Below the pieces are notes generated by a model, which was not told the origin of the DNA, did no database searches, and saw only the letters and a program-made list of their open reading frames with translations. The translations under genes and the position numbers were made by a program. Source: Phytopseudomonas daroniae (lineage in GTDB: Bacteria > Pseudomonadota > Gammaproteobacteria > Pseudomonadales > Pseudomonadaceae). From it: a stretch of 64,000 nt of DNA. Positions 1-7,213 of this stretch are shown in pieces. Position 1 is the first letter of the stretch. Each line of letters begins with the position of its first letter. Where the stretch lies: positions 124,001-188,000 of the forward strand of contig NZ_QJUI01000008.1 of NCBI RefSeq assembly GCF_004327285.1. The letters are read 5' to 3'.

Positions 1-453
1 AACGCCAACCAGGCGCTGGATCGGATCATCAACTTCTTCCCGGCGGATCGGCAGAATCAGGTGTGGATGGATCTGTCGCTGAACCTCAAGGCCATCGTCG
101 CCCAGCAACTGATCCCCACGCCGGACGGCAAGGGTCGCCGCGCGGTAATCGAGGTACTGATCAATACCCCGCTGGCTGCCGACCTGATTCGCAAGGGCGA
201 GGTGCACGAGCTCAAGAGCCTGATGAAACGCTCCACCGAGCATGGCATGCAGACCTTCGACCAGGCGCTGTACAACCTCTACAGTCAGGGCGAGATCACC
301 TACGAAGACGCCTTGCTGTACGCCGACTCGGCGAACGACCTGCGCCTGATGATCAAGCTTGGCTCGGAAACCGATGGCGAGCATCTGACCAGCATGTCCC
401 AGGGCCTGGCTCTGGAAATCACCGACGAGGATCCGGGCCGGCGCTTACTCTGA
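1..453 (+). CDS. pilU: PilU, type IV pilus retraction ATPase (3' end only)
   Basis: This is the C-terminal 150 codons of a PilT/PilU-type secretion ATPase; the 5' part lies outside the window. The reading frame is open from base 1. PilU is a cytoplasmic hexameric ATPase that assists PilT in retracting type IV pili. The visible part has family-typical segments: the arginine-rich turn DGKGRRA followed by a hydrophobic strand, the N-T-P-L motif, and a helix with LKSLMKRSTEHGMQTFDQAL, where PilT/PilU carry the conserved retraction-motif region. A TYEDAL turn follows. The tail after it is longer than in PilT, which fits PilU. The last 35 bases overlap the 3' end of the convergent DUF4130 gene. Identity as PilU rather than PilT also rests on the P. 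aeruginosa order (pilT-pilU), which I infer. Confidence 0.88.
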   Translation, partial: NANQALDRIINFFPADRQNQVWMDLSLNLKAIVAQQLIPTPDGKGRRAVIEVLINTPLAADLIRKGEVHELKSLMKRSTEHGMQTFDQALYNLYSQGEITYEDALLYADSANDLRLMIKLGSETDGEHLTSMSQGLALEITDEDPGRRLL

Positions 454-1300
454 CCTCATCCTGGCGAAGCGGTGGGCGCTGAATGCGCTTGCCGCTTTTC
501 GCCGCCACCGCCTGGGCCTGCCCATCGGCCTGGGCACCTGCCCTGGCCTGGCTCATCAGCCTTGGAATCAACGGGCCTTCCGGCAGGTTGCGCCAGAAGC
601 GTACCGGCATATTGGTTTCCAGCACGCTGCGATTGAGCCGCGCCGGGTTGAAGGTGCTGCCGTAATACGCCAGCCACATCGCTTCGTTGCGATCATCGGT
701 GTCCTGCGCCAGTTGCTGCCATTCAGGCGGGCAGGGGTTGGCGTAATGCAGCTTGTCGCCATCCCAATATACGCCATCGTCGGGGGTCGCGATCATCCAG
801 GTCTGCCGGCCCAGGCGCTCGGCGAAGTGCATGCTGGCACTGGCCAGGATGTCGTGCGCCGGCTCGTGCCAGGCTACCAGCTGCGGGCCTCCGGCAGCCG
901 CATCCCGAGGTTTGAAGCGCAGGAACGCATGCAGGTGATGGGCTTCCCGGCGTACCGCCTTGAGGCGCATATGCAGCTCGCTGCCATCGATATCACCCGC
1001 CAGCATGGCGGCCTGATCGCCCTGGGCGACGCGCCAGAGAATACGGTACAGCAGCGCCCAGCGCTGAGCGCAGCGAAAGCGCGCGGCGCTTTCCAGCTGA
1101 TCGAGCAGGACACGGGGCACGCGTACCGGGCGATCGGCGGTCGCGGCCGGTTGAGGCGCATCCAGTTGAGCGAACAGATCCTGATTTTCCTGGCTGTCCT
1201 GCACCCAGCTCAGTTGGTGCGGTGCCAGGCCGCGCTGCAGTTGCGCACGGGCGGCGTCGCGCCAGCCAGCGAAGCTGCCATCGAAGCGAACCTGGTGCAT
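419..1300 (-). CDS. DUF4130 (TIGR03915-type) protein linked to a radical SAM enzyme
   Basis: The product is 293 aa. It is a member of the DUF4130 family, a putative DNA metabolism protein that usually sits next to the radical SAM gene found here just upstream; the reaction is unknown. Residues ~90-255 carry the domain, including FCAQRWALLYRILWRV-like and HHLHAFLRFKP segments and a C-terminal FNPARLNRSVLETNMP region. The first ~80 residues are the short lead domain seen in this subgroup. The ATG at 1300 is chosen because it overlaps the TGA of the upstream gene by one base (TGATG), indicating translational coupling; the frame is open further upstream but that stretch lies inside the radical SAM gene. 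The last ~40 residues (rich in A, Q, R) look low complexity and run 35 bp into convergent pilU. Family call is firm, function is not known. Confidence 0.8.
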   Translation of the reverse strand: MHQVRFDGSFAGWRDAARAQLQRGLAPHQLSWVQDSQENQDLFAQLDAPQPAATADRPVRVPRVLLDQLESAARFRCAQRWALLYRILWRVAQGDQAAMLAGDIDGSELHMRLKAVRREAHHLHAFLRFKPRDAAAGGPQLVAWHEPAHDILASASMHFAERLGRQTWMIATPDDGVYWDGDKLHYANPCPPEWQQLAQDTDDRNEAMWLAYYGSTFNPARLNRSVLETNMPVRFWRNLPEGPLIPRLMSQARAGAQADGQAQAVAAKSGKRIQRPPLRQDEVRVSAGPDPRR

Positions 1301-2511
1301 CACCACAGCCCCATCTGCCGGGGCGCATCGCTCAGTTGCTGGCGCAGCAGCAAGGATTCGCGAGTGGCCTGAAGTGGGCGGTAATCCTGGGTGACGATAA
1401 AAGGCTTGGCTTTCTCCAGGGCACAACGCAGGCGGCCGACATCCTCGAAACGGATGCGTTTCTGCCGACGCAAGGCGACCAGGCGCTGGGCGCTGAGCAC
1501 GCCGATGCCGGGGATGCGGGCGATCAGGGTCACGTCGGCGCGATTCAGGTCGACGGGAAAGTGCTGGCGGTTGTTCAGGGCCCAGGCCAGCTTGGGGTCG
1601 ATATCCAGGGCCAGGTTGCCGGGGCCATCGAGCAGTTCGGCGGCTTTGAAACCGTAACCGCGCATCAGGAAGTCCGCCTGGTACAAGCGGTGCTCGCGCA
1701 GCAGTGGCGGCGCCTCGAAGGGCACGCTCTTGGGGCTCTGTGGAATCGGACTGAACGCCGAGTAGTAGACGCGCTTGAGGCGGAAATCGCCATACAGCGA
1801 CTGGGCGGTGTGCAGGATGGTGCTGTCGTCGGTGGCGTCGGCGCCGACGATCATCTGCGTGCTTTGTCCGGCCGGGGCAAAGGCTGGCGCACGTTTTTCG
1901 CTGTCCGCCTCCTCGACGCCGTCACGAATGGTGCCCATGGCCTGTTTGATCGGCGCCACGCTTTTCTCCGGCGCGAGGCGGATCAGGCTGCTTTCGGTGG
2001 GCAGCTCGATATTGACGCTGAGACGGTCGGCGTAGCGGCCTGCCTCGGCGATCAGTTCCGGCGACGCATCAGGAATGGTCTTGAGGTGGATGTAGCCGCG
2101 AAACTCGTGTTCTTCGCGCAGCAGCTTGGCCACCCGTACCAGTTGCTCCATGGTGTAGTCGGCCGAGCGGATGATGCCGGAACTGAGAAACAGCCCGCTG
2201 ATGCAGTTGCGCCGGTAGAAATCCAGGGTCAGCGTGACCACTTCCTCGGGTGTGAAGCGCGCGCGGGGTACGTCGCTGGAGCGGCGATTGACGCAGTACT
2301 GGCAGTCGTACAGACAGAAGTTGGTCAGCAGCACCTTCAGCAGGGCGACACAGCGCCCGTCCGGCGTGAAGCTGTGACAGATGCCCATGCCGTCCGTGGC
2401 GCCCATGCCGCTCTGGCCTTTGGAGCTGCGCTTGGGCGCGCCGCTACTGGCGCAGGAAACATCATATTTGGCGGCGTCGGCGAGTACCGTAAGCTTGTCG
2501 ATCAGTTCCAT
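1300..2511 (-). CDS. Putative DNA modification/repair radical SAM protein (TIGR03916-type)
   Basis: The product is 403 aa, a radical SAM enzyme of the family often linked to DUF4130 or uracil-DNA-glycosylase genes. The cluster motif is CxxxCxxC at Cys66, Cys70 and Cys73 (CLYDCQYC). Three more cysteines precede it (Cys20, Cys45, Cys54). Near the C terminus, residues ~321-350 form a helix-hairpin-helix (IPGIG core), a non-specific DNA-binding fold. Together these suggest radical chemistry on DNA or a DNA-bound substrate, but the substrate is unknown. The ATG at 2511 gives the family's usual N terminus (MELIDKL); the open frame runs 53 codons further but that part covers the LexA box and promoter and looks non-coding. 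It is first in a two-gene operon with DUF4130, and a consensus LexA box sits 17 bp upstream, so SOS induction is expected. Confidence 0.88.
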   Translation of the reverse strand: MELIDKLTVLADAAKYDVSCASSGAPKRSSKGQSGMGATDGMGICHSFTPDGRCVALLKVLLTNFCLYDCQYCVNRRSSDVPRARFTPEEVVTLTLDFYRRNCISGLFLSSGIIRSADYTMEQLVRVAKLLREEHEFRGYIHLKTIPDASPELIAEAGRYADRLSVNIELPTESSLIRLAPEKSVAPIKQAMGTIRDGVEEADSEKRAPAFAPAGQSTQMIVGADATDDSTILHTAQSLYGDFRLKRVYYSAFSPIPQSPKSVPFEAPPLLREHRLYQADFLMRGYGFKAAELLDGPGNLALDIDPKLAWALNNRQHFPVDLNRADVTLIARIPGIGVLSAQRLVALRRQKRIRFEDVGRLRCALEKAKPFIVTQDYRPLQATRESLLLRQQLSDAPRQMGLW

Positions 2512-2527
2512 GGGCAGGATTCGATAA

Positions 2528-2543
2528 CTGTATTTATGTACAG
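2528..2543 (-). promoter_or_regulatory. LexA box of the radical SAM/DUF4130 operon
   Basis: The 16-mer CTGTATTTATGTACAG fits the gamma-proteobacterial LexA consensus CTG-N10-CAG with an AT-rich alternating centre. It lies 17 bp upstream of the radical SAM start codon and overlaps the predicted -10 of that gene. The divergent TM2 gene starts 107 bp away on the other side, so an effect there is less likely. Repression by LexA and induction by DNA damage are inferred from the site. Confidence 0.85.
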
Positions 2544-2570
2544 TATTCGACATGCTTGATTTGCATGCAA
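2542..2570 (-). promoter_or_regulatory. Predicted sigma70 promoter of the radical SAM operon
   Basis: On the minus strand TTGCAT (2570-2565) and AATACT (2547-2542) are separated by 17 bp. The -10 hexamer shares two bases with the LexA box, the usual geometry for an SOS promoter. Sequence prediction only. Confidence 0.5.
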
Positions 2571-2649
2571 GATCGTCTCGTCGCTGTTTTGGGAAACCTG
2601 TGGCGTCGTTATTGATCCAAGCACTTGGAGCATTTCTCTGGAGGCCTCG

Positions 2650-3048
2650 ATGCAGCGCCCTGACACTCACAGCAAGATCATCGGCTACCTGTTATGGATT
2701 TTCGGTTTTCTCGGCGCTCACCGTTTCTATTACGGTAAGCCGGTAACCGGCACCATCTGGTTTTTTACCCTGGGTCTGCTGTTCATTGGCTGGATCATCG
2801 ACCTGTTCCTGATCCCGGCCATGGATCGTGAAGCGGATCTGCGTTTCACCGCGGGCAAGACCGATTTCAATATCGCCTGGATCCTGCTGACCTTCCTCGG
2901 CATCTTCGGTGTGCACCGCATGTACCAGGGCAAGTGGATCACCGGCATCCTGTATCTGTTTACCGGCGGGCTGTTTCTGGTCGGCGTGCTTTACGATTTC
3001 TGGACGCTGAATAACCAGGTATCGATCAAGAATGCGCGGGAGGGCTAG
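2650..3048 (+). CDS. TM2 domain membrane protein with two TM2 units
   Basis: The product is 132 aa, a small inner-membrane protein made of two tandem TM2-type units. Each unit has the G-x-H-R-x-Y-x-G-K signature between two hydrophobic helices: GAHRFYYGK near residue 22 and GVHRMYQGK near residue 86. About four membrane helices are visible, with a charged linker (residues ~60-70) between the units. The function of bacterial TM2 proteins is not established. A GGAGG ribosome site lies 5 bases before the ATG. It is divergent from the LexA-controlled operon and followed by two hairpin repeats, so it is probably monocistronic. Confidence 0.85.
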   Translation: MQRPDTHSKIIGYLLWIFGFLGAHRFYYGKPVTGTIWFFTLGLLFIGWIIDLFLIPAMDREADLRFTAGKTDFNIAWILLTFLGIFGVHRMYQGKWITGILYLFTGGLFLVGVLYDFWTLNNQVSIKNAREG

Positions 3049-3081
3049 ATCAGGGGGCGCTACAAGGCAGTAGCGGACGGT

Positions 3082-3132
3082 CGTAGGATGGGTGAAACCC
3101 ATCGGAAATTGATGGGTTTCACCCATCCTACG
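3082..3132. repeat. Long perfect hairpin, GTAGGATGGGT family
   Basis: GTAGGATGGGTGAAACCCAT and its reverse complement are separated by a short spacer, giving a stem of about 21 bp. A degenerate relative lies at 52697-52729. It sits between convergent genes (TM2 and pyrC') and could act as a bidirectional terminator, or it may be a REP-like repeat. Confidence 0.75.
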
Positions 3133-3140
3133 GGCTGGTG

Positions 3141-3181
3141 GATGAAAAGAGCGTCAGCTACGCGCCCCGATCCACCCTATG
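3141..3181. repeat. Copy of the GATCCACCCTA repeat family
   Basis: The stretch beginning GGATGAAAA and ending CGCGCCCCGATCCACCCTA matches, in reverse orientation, the left half of the element at 48361-48443. It is one arm only here; no partner arm is adjacent. Confidence 0.6.
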
Positions 3182-3249
3182 TCCGCTAACGCCTTGCAGC
3201 CGTCGCTCGCGATCGCGACTCGGTAGGCTCAGGCGTCAGGCGTGGGGGC

Positions 3250-4521
3250 TCAGCCCTCGTAACTGATATGCCCATCGACCAGTGTGTAGCGCACCTGGCC
3301 TGGCAGGCAGTGACCGAGGAAGGGGCTGTTGCGGCCCTTGGAGTGCCAGGTTTCGCCGGCCATGGTGGAGGCCTGGGGATCGAAGAGCAGGATATCCGCA
3401 GCGCCGCCGACCTGCAGTTGGCCAACTGGCAGGCGCAGGGCCTGGGCCGGGCCGCTGCTGAGGCGAGCGAGCAGGGTGGGCAGGTCGAGCAGGCCGTCCT
3501 GCACCAGGGTCATGGCCAGCGGCAGTAGCAATTGCACGCCACTCATGCCGGGCTCGGTCTCGCCGAAAGGCGCCAGCTTGGCGTCGCGCTCGTGGGGCTG
3601 GTGATGGCTGGAGATGGCGCTGATCACCCCGCTCTTCACCGCTTCGCGCAGGCCGTCGCGATCAAAGCGGGTACGCAGCGGTGGTTGCACGTGGTAGAGG
3701 CTGGAGAAGTCGATCAGGGCTTCATCGGTGAGAATCAACTGATACAGCGCCACATCGGCAGTGACCGGCAAGCCACGCGCCTGCGCGTCGGCGATCAGTT
3801 GTGCGCCACGCGCGCTGGTGAGCTGGCTGAAGTGGGCGCGGACGCCGCTCTGCTCGACCAGCAGCAGATCACGGGCCAGGGCCACCGTCTCGGCGGTTTC
3901 CGGAATGCCCGACAGGCCAAGGAAGCTGGCCGTGGCGCCTTCGTGGGCCAGGCCGCCTTCGGCGAGGTCATGATCCTGGGAGTGAATGATTACCGTGAGG
4001 TCGAAGGTCGCCGCGTATTCAAGCGCGCGGCGCAGGGTGCGTGCGTTGCGGAAGTTGTTCAGGCCGTTGCCGAACGCCACGCAGCCGGCATCGCGCAGCG
4101 CGACCAGCTCTGCAAGCTGTTCGCCATCGAGCCCCTTGCTCAGAGCACCGATGGGAAACACCTTGGTATGGCCTGCCTCGCGGGCGCGGTCGAGGATCAA
4201 CTCGGCAACCGCCGAAGTATCCAGCACCGGTTTGGTGATCGGTGGGCAGCACAGGCTGGTGACACCGCCGGCAGCGGCCGCCAGGGTTTCACTGGCGATG
4301 CTGCCTTTGCGGCTGTAGCCGGGCTCGCGCAGGGCGACGGACAGGTCGACCAGGCCGGGCGCGGCGATCAGGCCCTGGGCATCCAGCGTCTGGTCGGCCT
4401 CGAAGCCCGCAGGCGCTTGGCCGATGGCGCTCAGCTTGCCGCCTTGCACATAGAGATCCGCGACCTGATCGAAACCGCTGTTCGGGTCGATGACGCGGGC
4501 GCCGAGGATACGGGTACGCAT
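3250..4521 (-). CDS. pyrC': PyrC', catalytically dead dihydroorotase homologue (PyrB partner)
   Basis: The product is 423 aa, the length of a type I dihydroorotase. Active enzymes carry an HxH zinc motif after the PG-hydrophobic-D strand; here it reads PGLVDLSVALREPG, with Ser61 and Ala63 in place of both histidines. The late catalytic D-H-A-P-H motif reads HHQPH, so the catalytic aspartate is also lost. In Pseudomonas this pseudo-enzyme (PyrC', also called PyrX) is known to be needed for assembly of active aspartate transcarbamoylase rather than for catalysis; a true PyrC is encoded elsewhere. The start codon overlaps the pyrB stop by one base (TGATG), making pyrR-pyrB-pyrC' one coupled operon. 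Confidence 0.93.
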   Translation of the reverse strand: MRTRILGARVIDPNSGFDQVADLYVQGGKLSAIGQAPAGFEADQTLDAQGLIAAPGLVDLSVALREPGYSRKGSIASETLAAAAGGVTSLCCPPITKPVLDTSAVAELILDRAREAGHTKVFPIGALSKGLDGEQLAELVALRDAGCVAFGNGLNNFRNARTLRRALEYAATFDLTVIIHSQDHDLAEGGLAHEGATASFLGLSGIPETAETVALARDLLLVEQSGVRAHFSQLTSARGAQLIADAQARGLPVTADVALYQLILTDEALIDFSSLYHVQPPLRTRFDRDGLREAVKSGVISAISSHHQPHERDAKLAPFGETEPGMSGVQLLLPLAMTLVQDGLLDLPTLLARLSSGPAQALRLPVGQLQVGGAADILLFDPQASTMAGETWHSKGRNSPFLGHCLPGQVRYTLVDGHISYEG

Positions 4522-5525
4522 CAGTTCTGCTCCTCGGAGTTGAGTTGTCGTTGCGCGTTCTGGCCGCTCATGGCCATGGACAGCACGGCCATGCGGATGG
4601 CGATGCCGTAGGTGACCTGATTGAGGATCACCGATTGCGGCCCGTCAGCGACGGCCGACTCGATCTCGACCCCGCGGTTGATCGGCCCCGGATGCATGAC
4701 CAGGGCATCCGGCTTGGCCAGCTTGAGGCGTTGCTCGGTCAGGCCGAACAGGCGATAGAACTCACCTTCGCTGGGCAGCAGGCCGCCCGTCATGCGTTCG
4801 CGCTGCAGACGCAGCATGATCACCACATCGACATCCTTGAGGCCTTCGCTCATGTCGCTGTAGACCTTCACGCCGTATTGCTCGATCCCCACGGGCAGCA
4901 GGGTTTTCGGTGCGATCACGCGGATGTCCGGGCAGCCGAGGGTCTTCAGCGCGAGCATGTTCGAGCGCGCCACTCGCGAATGCAGGATGTCGCCGACGAT
5001 GGCCACCGAGAGGTTCTCGAAGCCGCCCTTGTGGCGGCGGATGGTGAGCATGTCGAGCATGCCCTGGGTCGGATGTGCATGGCGGCCGTCGCCACCGTTG
5101 ATGATCGCCAGGTTGGGGCACACGTGCTCGGCGATGAAATGCGCGGCGCCGGAATCGGCGTGGCGCACCACGAAGATGTCGGCGGCCATGGCTTCCAGGT
5201 TGCGCAGGGTGTCGAACAGCGTCTCGCCCTTGCTGGTCGAGCTGGTCGACACGTTCAGGCTGATCACGTCGGCCGACAGGCGCTGGGCGGCCAGTTCGAA
5301 GGTGGTGCGGGTGCGCGTGGAGTTCTCGAAGAACACGTTGCACACCGTCTTGCCGCGCAGCAGCGGGACTTTCTTCACCGCCCGGGCGCCGACTTCGAGA
5401 AAGGAATCGGCGGTATCGAGGATTTCCGTCAGCAGCTCGCGGGGCAGGCCGTCGAGGGACAGGAAGTGGCGCAATTGGCCTTGGTCGTTCAGTTGCAGCG
5501 GGCGCTTGGCATCGATTGGGGTCAT
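4521..5525 (-). CDS. pyrB: Aspartate carbamoyltransferase catalytic subunit
   Basis: The product is 334 aa. It transfers the carbamoyl group from carbamoyl phosphate to L-aspartate, the first committed step of pyrimidine synthesis. The carbamoyl-phosphate motif STRTRTTFE is present near residue 65, followed by a typical STSKGET loop, the [11 protein letters not shown] segment and the C-terminal [10 protein letters not shown] motif. The open frame extends 134 codons upstream through pyrR, but the ATG at 5525 overlaps the pyrR stop (ATGA) and gives the standard Pseudomonas N terminus, about 20 residues longer than E. coli PyrB; that extension is known to take part in regulation in pseudomonads. 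It is followed directly by pyrC', whose product co-assembles with PyrB. Confidence 0.97.
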   Translation of the reverse strand: MTPIDAKRPLQLNDQGQLRHFLSLDGLPRELLTEILDTADSFLEVGARAVKKVPLLRGKTVCNVFFENSTRTRTTFELAAQRLSADVISLNVSTSSTSKGETLFDTLRNLEAMAADIFVVRHADSGAAHFIAEHVCPNLAIINGGDGRHAHPTQGMLDMLTIRRHKGGFENLSVAIVGDILHSRVARSNMLALKTLGCPDIRVIAPKTLLPVGIEQYGVKVYSDMSEGLKDVDVVIMLRLQRERMTGGLLPSEGEFYRLFGLTEQRLKLAKPDALVMHPGPINRGVEIESAVADGPQSVILNQVTYGIAIRMAVLSMAMSGQNAQRQLNSEEQN

Positions 5526-6043
5526 TGCGGACGGCCTTGGTCGGAAAGCGTCTGAAGTTCGAGGGTGAAGGGGGCGGGGCCGGACAATTTTACCCGCTGA
5601 TCGGCCGCCAGCGACAGGGTCGCGCCGACTACATCCGGGCGGATCGGCAGTTCGCGGGCATCCAGATCGAGCAGGCTGACCAGGGTCACGCTGGCCGGAC
5701 GGCCGTAGTCGAACAATTCGTTGAGGGCGGCGCGGATGGTGCGCCCGCTCATCAGCACGTCGTCGATCAGCACCAGGTGCTGGCCTTCGATCTCGAACGG
5801 CAGCTCGGAGGGCTGTACCTGCGGGTGCAGACCGTTCTGGGTGAAGTCGTCGCGATAGAAGGAAACGTCGAGGATGCCCAGTGGCTCGTCGCGGCCCAGT
5901 TGTTCCAGCAGTGCCTGGGCGACCCATACGCCGCCGGTGCGGATGCCGATGAAGCGCGGCGTGAGGATCTGCCGCCGGTTCAGGTGGCTGATCAGCGAGG
6001 ACGCCATCTGCGGCAGCAGCTCGGCGGGGTTGGGTAGGCTCAT
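5522..6043 (-). CDS. pyrR: PyrR, bifunctional pyr regulator / uracil phosphoribosyltransferase
   Basis: The product is 173 aa, a phosphoribosyltransferase-fold protein. The PRPP-binding signature is [13 protein letters not shown] near residue 95. In Bacillus PyrR is an RNA-binding attenuator and a weak UPRTase; in Pseudomonas its exact mode of control over pyrBC' is less clear, and I see no obvious PyrR-binding RNA leader here. It is the first gene of the coupled pyrR-pyrB-pyrC' group; its stop codon overlaps the pyrB start by 4 bp. It lies 27 bp downstream of ruvX on the same strand, so it may be co-transcribed with ruvX and algH. Confidence 0.93.
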   Translation of the reverse strand: MSLPNPAELLPQMASSLISHLNRRQILTPRFIGIRTGGVWVAQALLEQLGRDEPLGILDVSFYRDDFTQNGLHPQVQPSELPFEIEGQHLVLIDDVLMSGRTIRAALNELFDYGRPASVTLVSLLDLDARELPIRPDVVGATLSLAADQRVKLSGPAPFTLELQTLSDQGRPQ

Positions 6044-6070
6044 CGAAAGCTCCTTGTGGCCGTGGCTGGG

Positions 6071-6514
6071 TCAGCCCGGGCTGTTTTCTTCCAGCCAGCC
6101 CTGCAACAGCAAGGCGGCGGCCAGGGCGTCTACCGGGCGCTGGCGATAACCGCCGGTCTGGCCCTGTTGCAGGCGTTCGCCCTTGGCGGCGTAGGTGGTC
6201 AGGCGTTCGTCGTGGGTGAAAACCGGCAGGTTGAAGCGGCCGTTCAGGCGGCGGGCGAACTTCTCCGCGCGCTCGCTCATGTCGCTGGGCGTACCGTCCA
6301 TGTTCAGCGGCAGGCCGACGACCAGGGCGTCAGGCTGCCACTCGCGGATCAGCGCTTCGACCTTCTGCCAGTCCGGCACGCCGTTCTGTGCCTTGAGGAT
6401 GCACAGCTCGCGGGCCGAACCGATGATGGGCTGGCCCACGGCGACGCCGATCTGTTTGGTGCCGTAATCGAAACCGAGCAGCAGGCGCAGCGGTTTGCTG
6501 CTCGCCTCGGCCAT
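6071..6514 (-). CDS. ruvX: RuvX/YqgF, putative Holliday junction resolvase (16S rRNA pre-processing nuclease)
   Basis: The product is 147 aa, an RNase H-like fold nuclease of the YqgF family. The first strand [15 protein letters not shown] carries the catalytic aspartate (Asp15-16 region). The middle [11 protein letters not shown] segment is the family signature, and DERLTT followed later by DALAAALLL carries the remaining acidic positions. Bacterial YqgF processes the 5' end of pre-16S rRNA and has been proposed as a Holliday junction resolvase. The start overlaps the algH stop by one base (TGATG); this algH-ruvX pair is widely conserved. Confidence 0.95.
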   Translation of the reverse strand: MAEASSKPLRLLLGFDYGTKQIGVAVGQPIIGSARELCILKAQNGVPDWQKVEALIREWQPDALVVGLPLNMDGTPSDMSERAEKFARRLNGRFNLPVFTHDERLTTYAAKGERLQQGQTGGYRQRPVDALAAALLLQGWLEENSPG

Positions 6515-7083
6515 CAGGCGTGCCCCGCCTGGGCGGTGAGCAGGTTGAGGTTGACCCCGAGCAGCGCGGCGGCGGCGCCAAGGCGCTGGTCGTACGGCGT
6601 TTCGAAGAGGATCGCCTGATCCGCCGGGCAGGTCAGCCAGACGTTGTCGGCCAGTTCTTCTTCCAGTTGGCCGGCACCCCAGCCGGCATAACCGAGGGCG
6701 ATCAGGTGTCGGGCCGGGCCTTCGCCTTGCGAGATGGCGAACAGCACATCCTGAGAGGTTGACAGACCCAGGTCGCCCAGGTCGAGGGTCGCCTGGAACT
6801 GCGGGCCACTGGGGTGCAGCACGAAGCCGCGATCCGTCTGCACCGGGCCACCGCTGAAGATCGGCAGGCTCTGGCAGAGCACGGAAGGCTCGCTGTCGGG
6901 ACGCAACTGTTCGAGCACATCGGCCAGGTTCAAGCCGTTGGGACGGTTGATAACCAACCCCATGGCGCCCTGATCGTTATGCTCGATCAGATAGATTACG
7001 GTGTGCGCGAAGTTCGGATCGGCCATATGCGGCATGGCGATCAAAAAGTGATGCTTGAGGATGCTCGGGGTAGCGTCTTTCAT
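6514..7083 (-). CDS. algH: AlgH/YqgE family protein (DUF179)
   Basis: The product is 189 aa, matching the usual ~187 aa of the YqgE/AlgH family. The N-terminal HHFLIAMPHMADPNF segment, the GAMGLVINRP motif, the GGPV loop and the GYAGWGAGQLE motif are all typical. In P. aeruginosa algH was first described as an alginate regulator, but the molecular function remains unclear. It is coupled to ruvX by a one-base overlap. Upstream, between this gene and the tonB-like gene, lies an inverted heptamer array. Confidence 0.95.
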   Translation of the reverse strand: MKDATPSILKHHFLIAMPHMADPNFAHTVIYLIEHNDQGAMGLVINRPNGLNLADVLEQLRPDSEPSVLCQSLPIFSGGPVQTDRGFVLHPSGPQFQATLDLGDLGLSTSQDVLFAISQGEGPARHLIALGYAGWGAGQLEEELADNVWLTCPADQAILFETPYDQRLGAAAALLGVNLNLLTAQAGHA

Positions 7084-7090
7084 GGACGCT

Positions 7091-7210
7091 AGTTTGAAGC
7101 TGCAAGGCTCAAGCTACAAGCTGCAAGTGAGAGCGAAACGCGATTGATCGTCCGCTCGCCTCACCGGCCGAATTCTTGAGGCTTGAGGCTTGAGGCTTGA
7201 GGCTTGAGGC
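7091..7210. repeat. Inverted heptamer array, copy 1 (five perfect CTTGAGG units)
   Basis: The left arm (7091-7131) is built of degenerate 7-mers of the form GCTNCAA. The right arm (7175-7209) has five uninterrupted copies of CTTGAGG. The arms are in opposite orientation and can pair. Related arrays lie at 38679-38742 and 51338-51413. It fills the algH-tonB3 gap. Confidence 0.85.
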
Positions 7211-7213
7211 ACT

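Noticed and set aside
2512-2670. 53-residue N-terminal extension of the radical SAM protein
   Set aside because: It would run through the LexA box and promoter, has no ribosome site and lacks family similarity.
5526-5927. N-terminal extension of PyrB by 134 residues
   Set aside because: The extension is the out-of-frame shadow of pyrR (Arg/Pro rich); the ATGA overlap start at 5525 explains the gene fully.
7175-7210. CTTGAGG tandem run considered as a CRISPR array
   Set aside because: Units are 7 bp with no spacers and no cas genes nearby.
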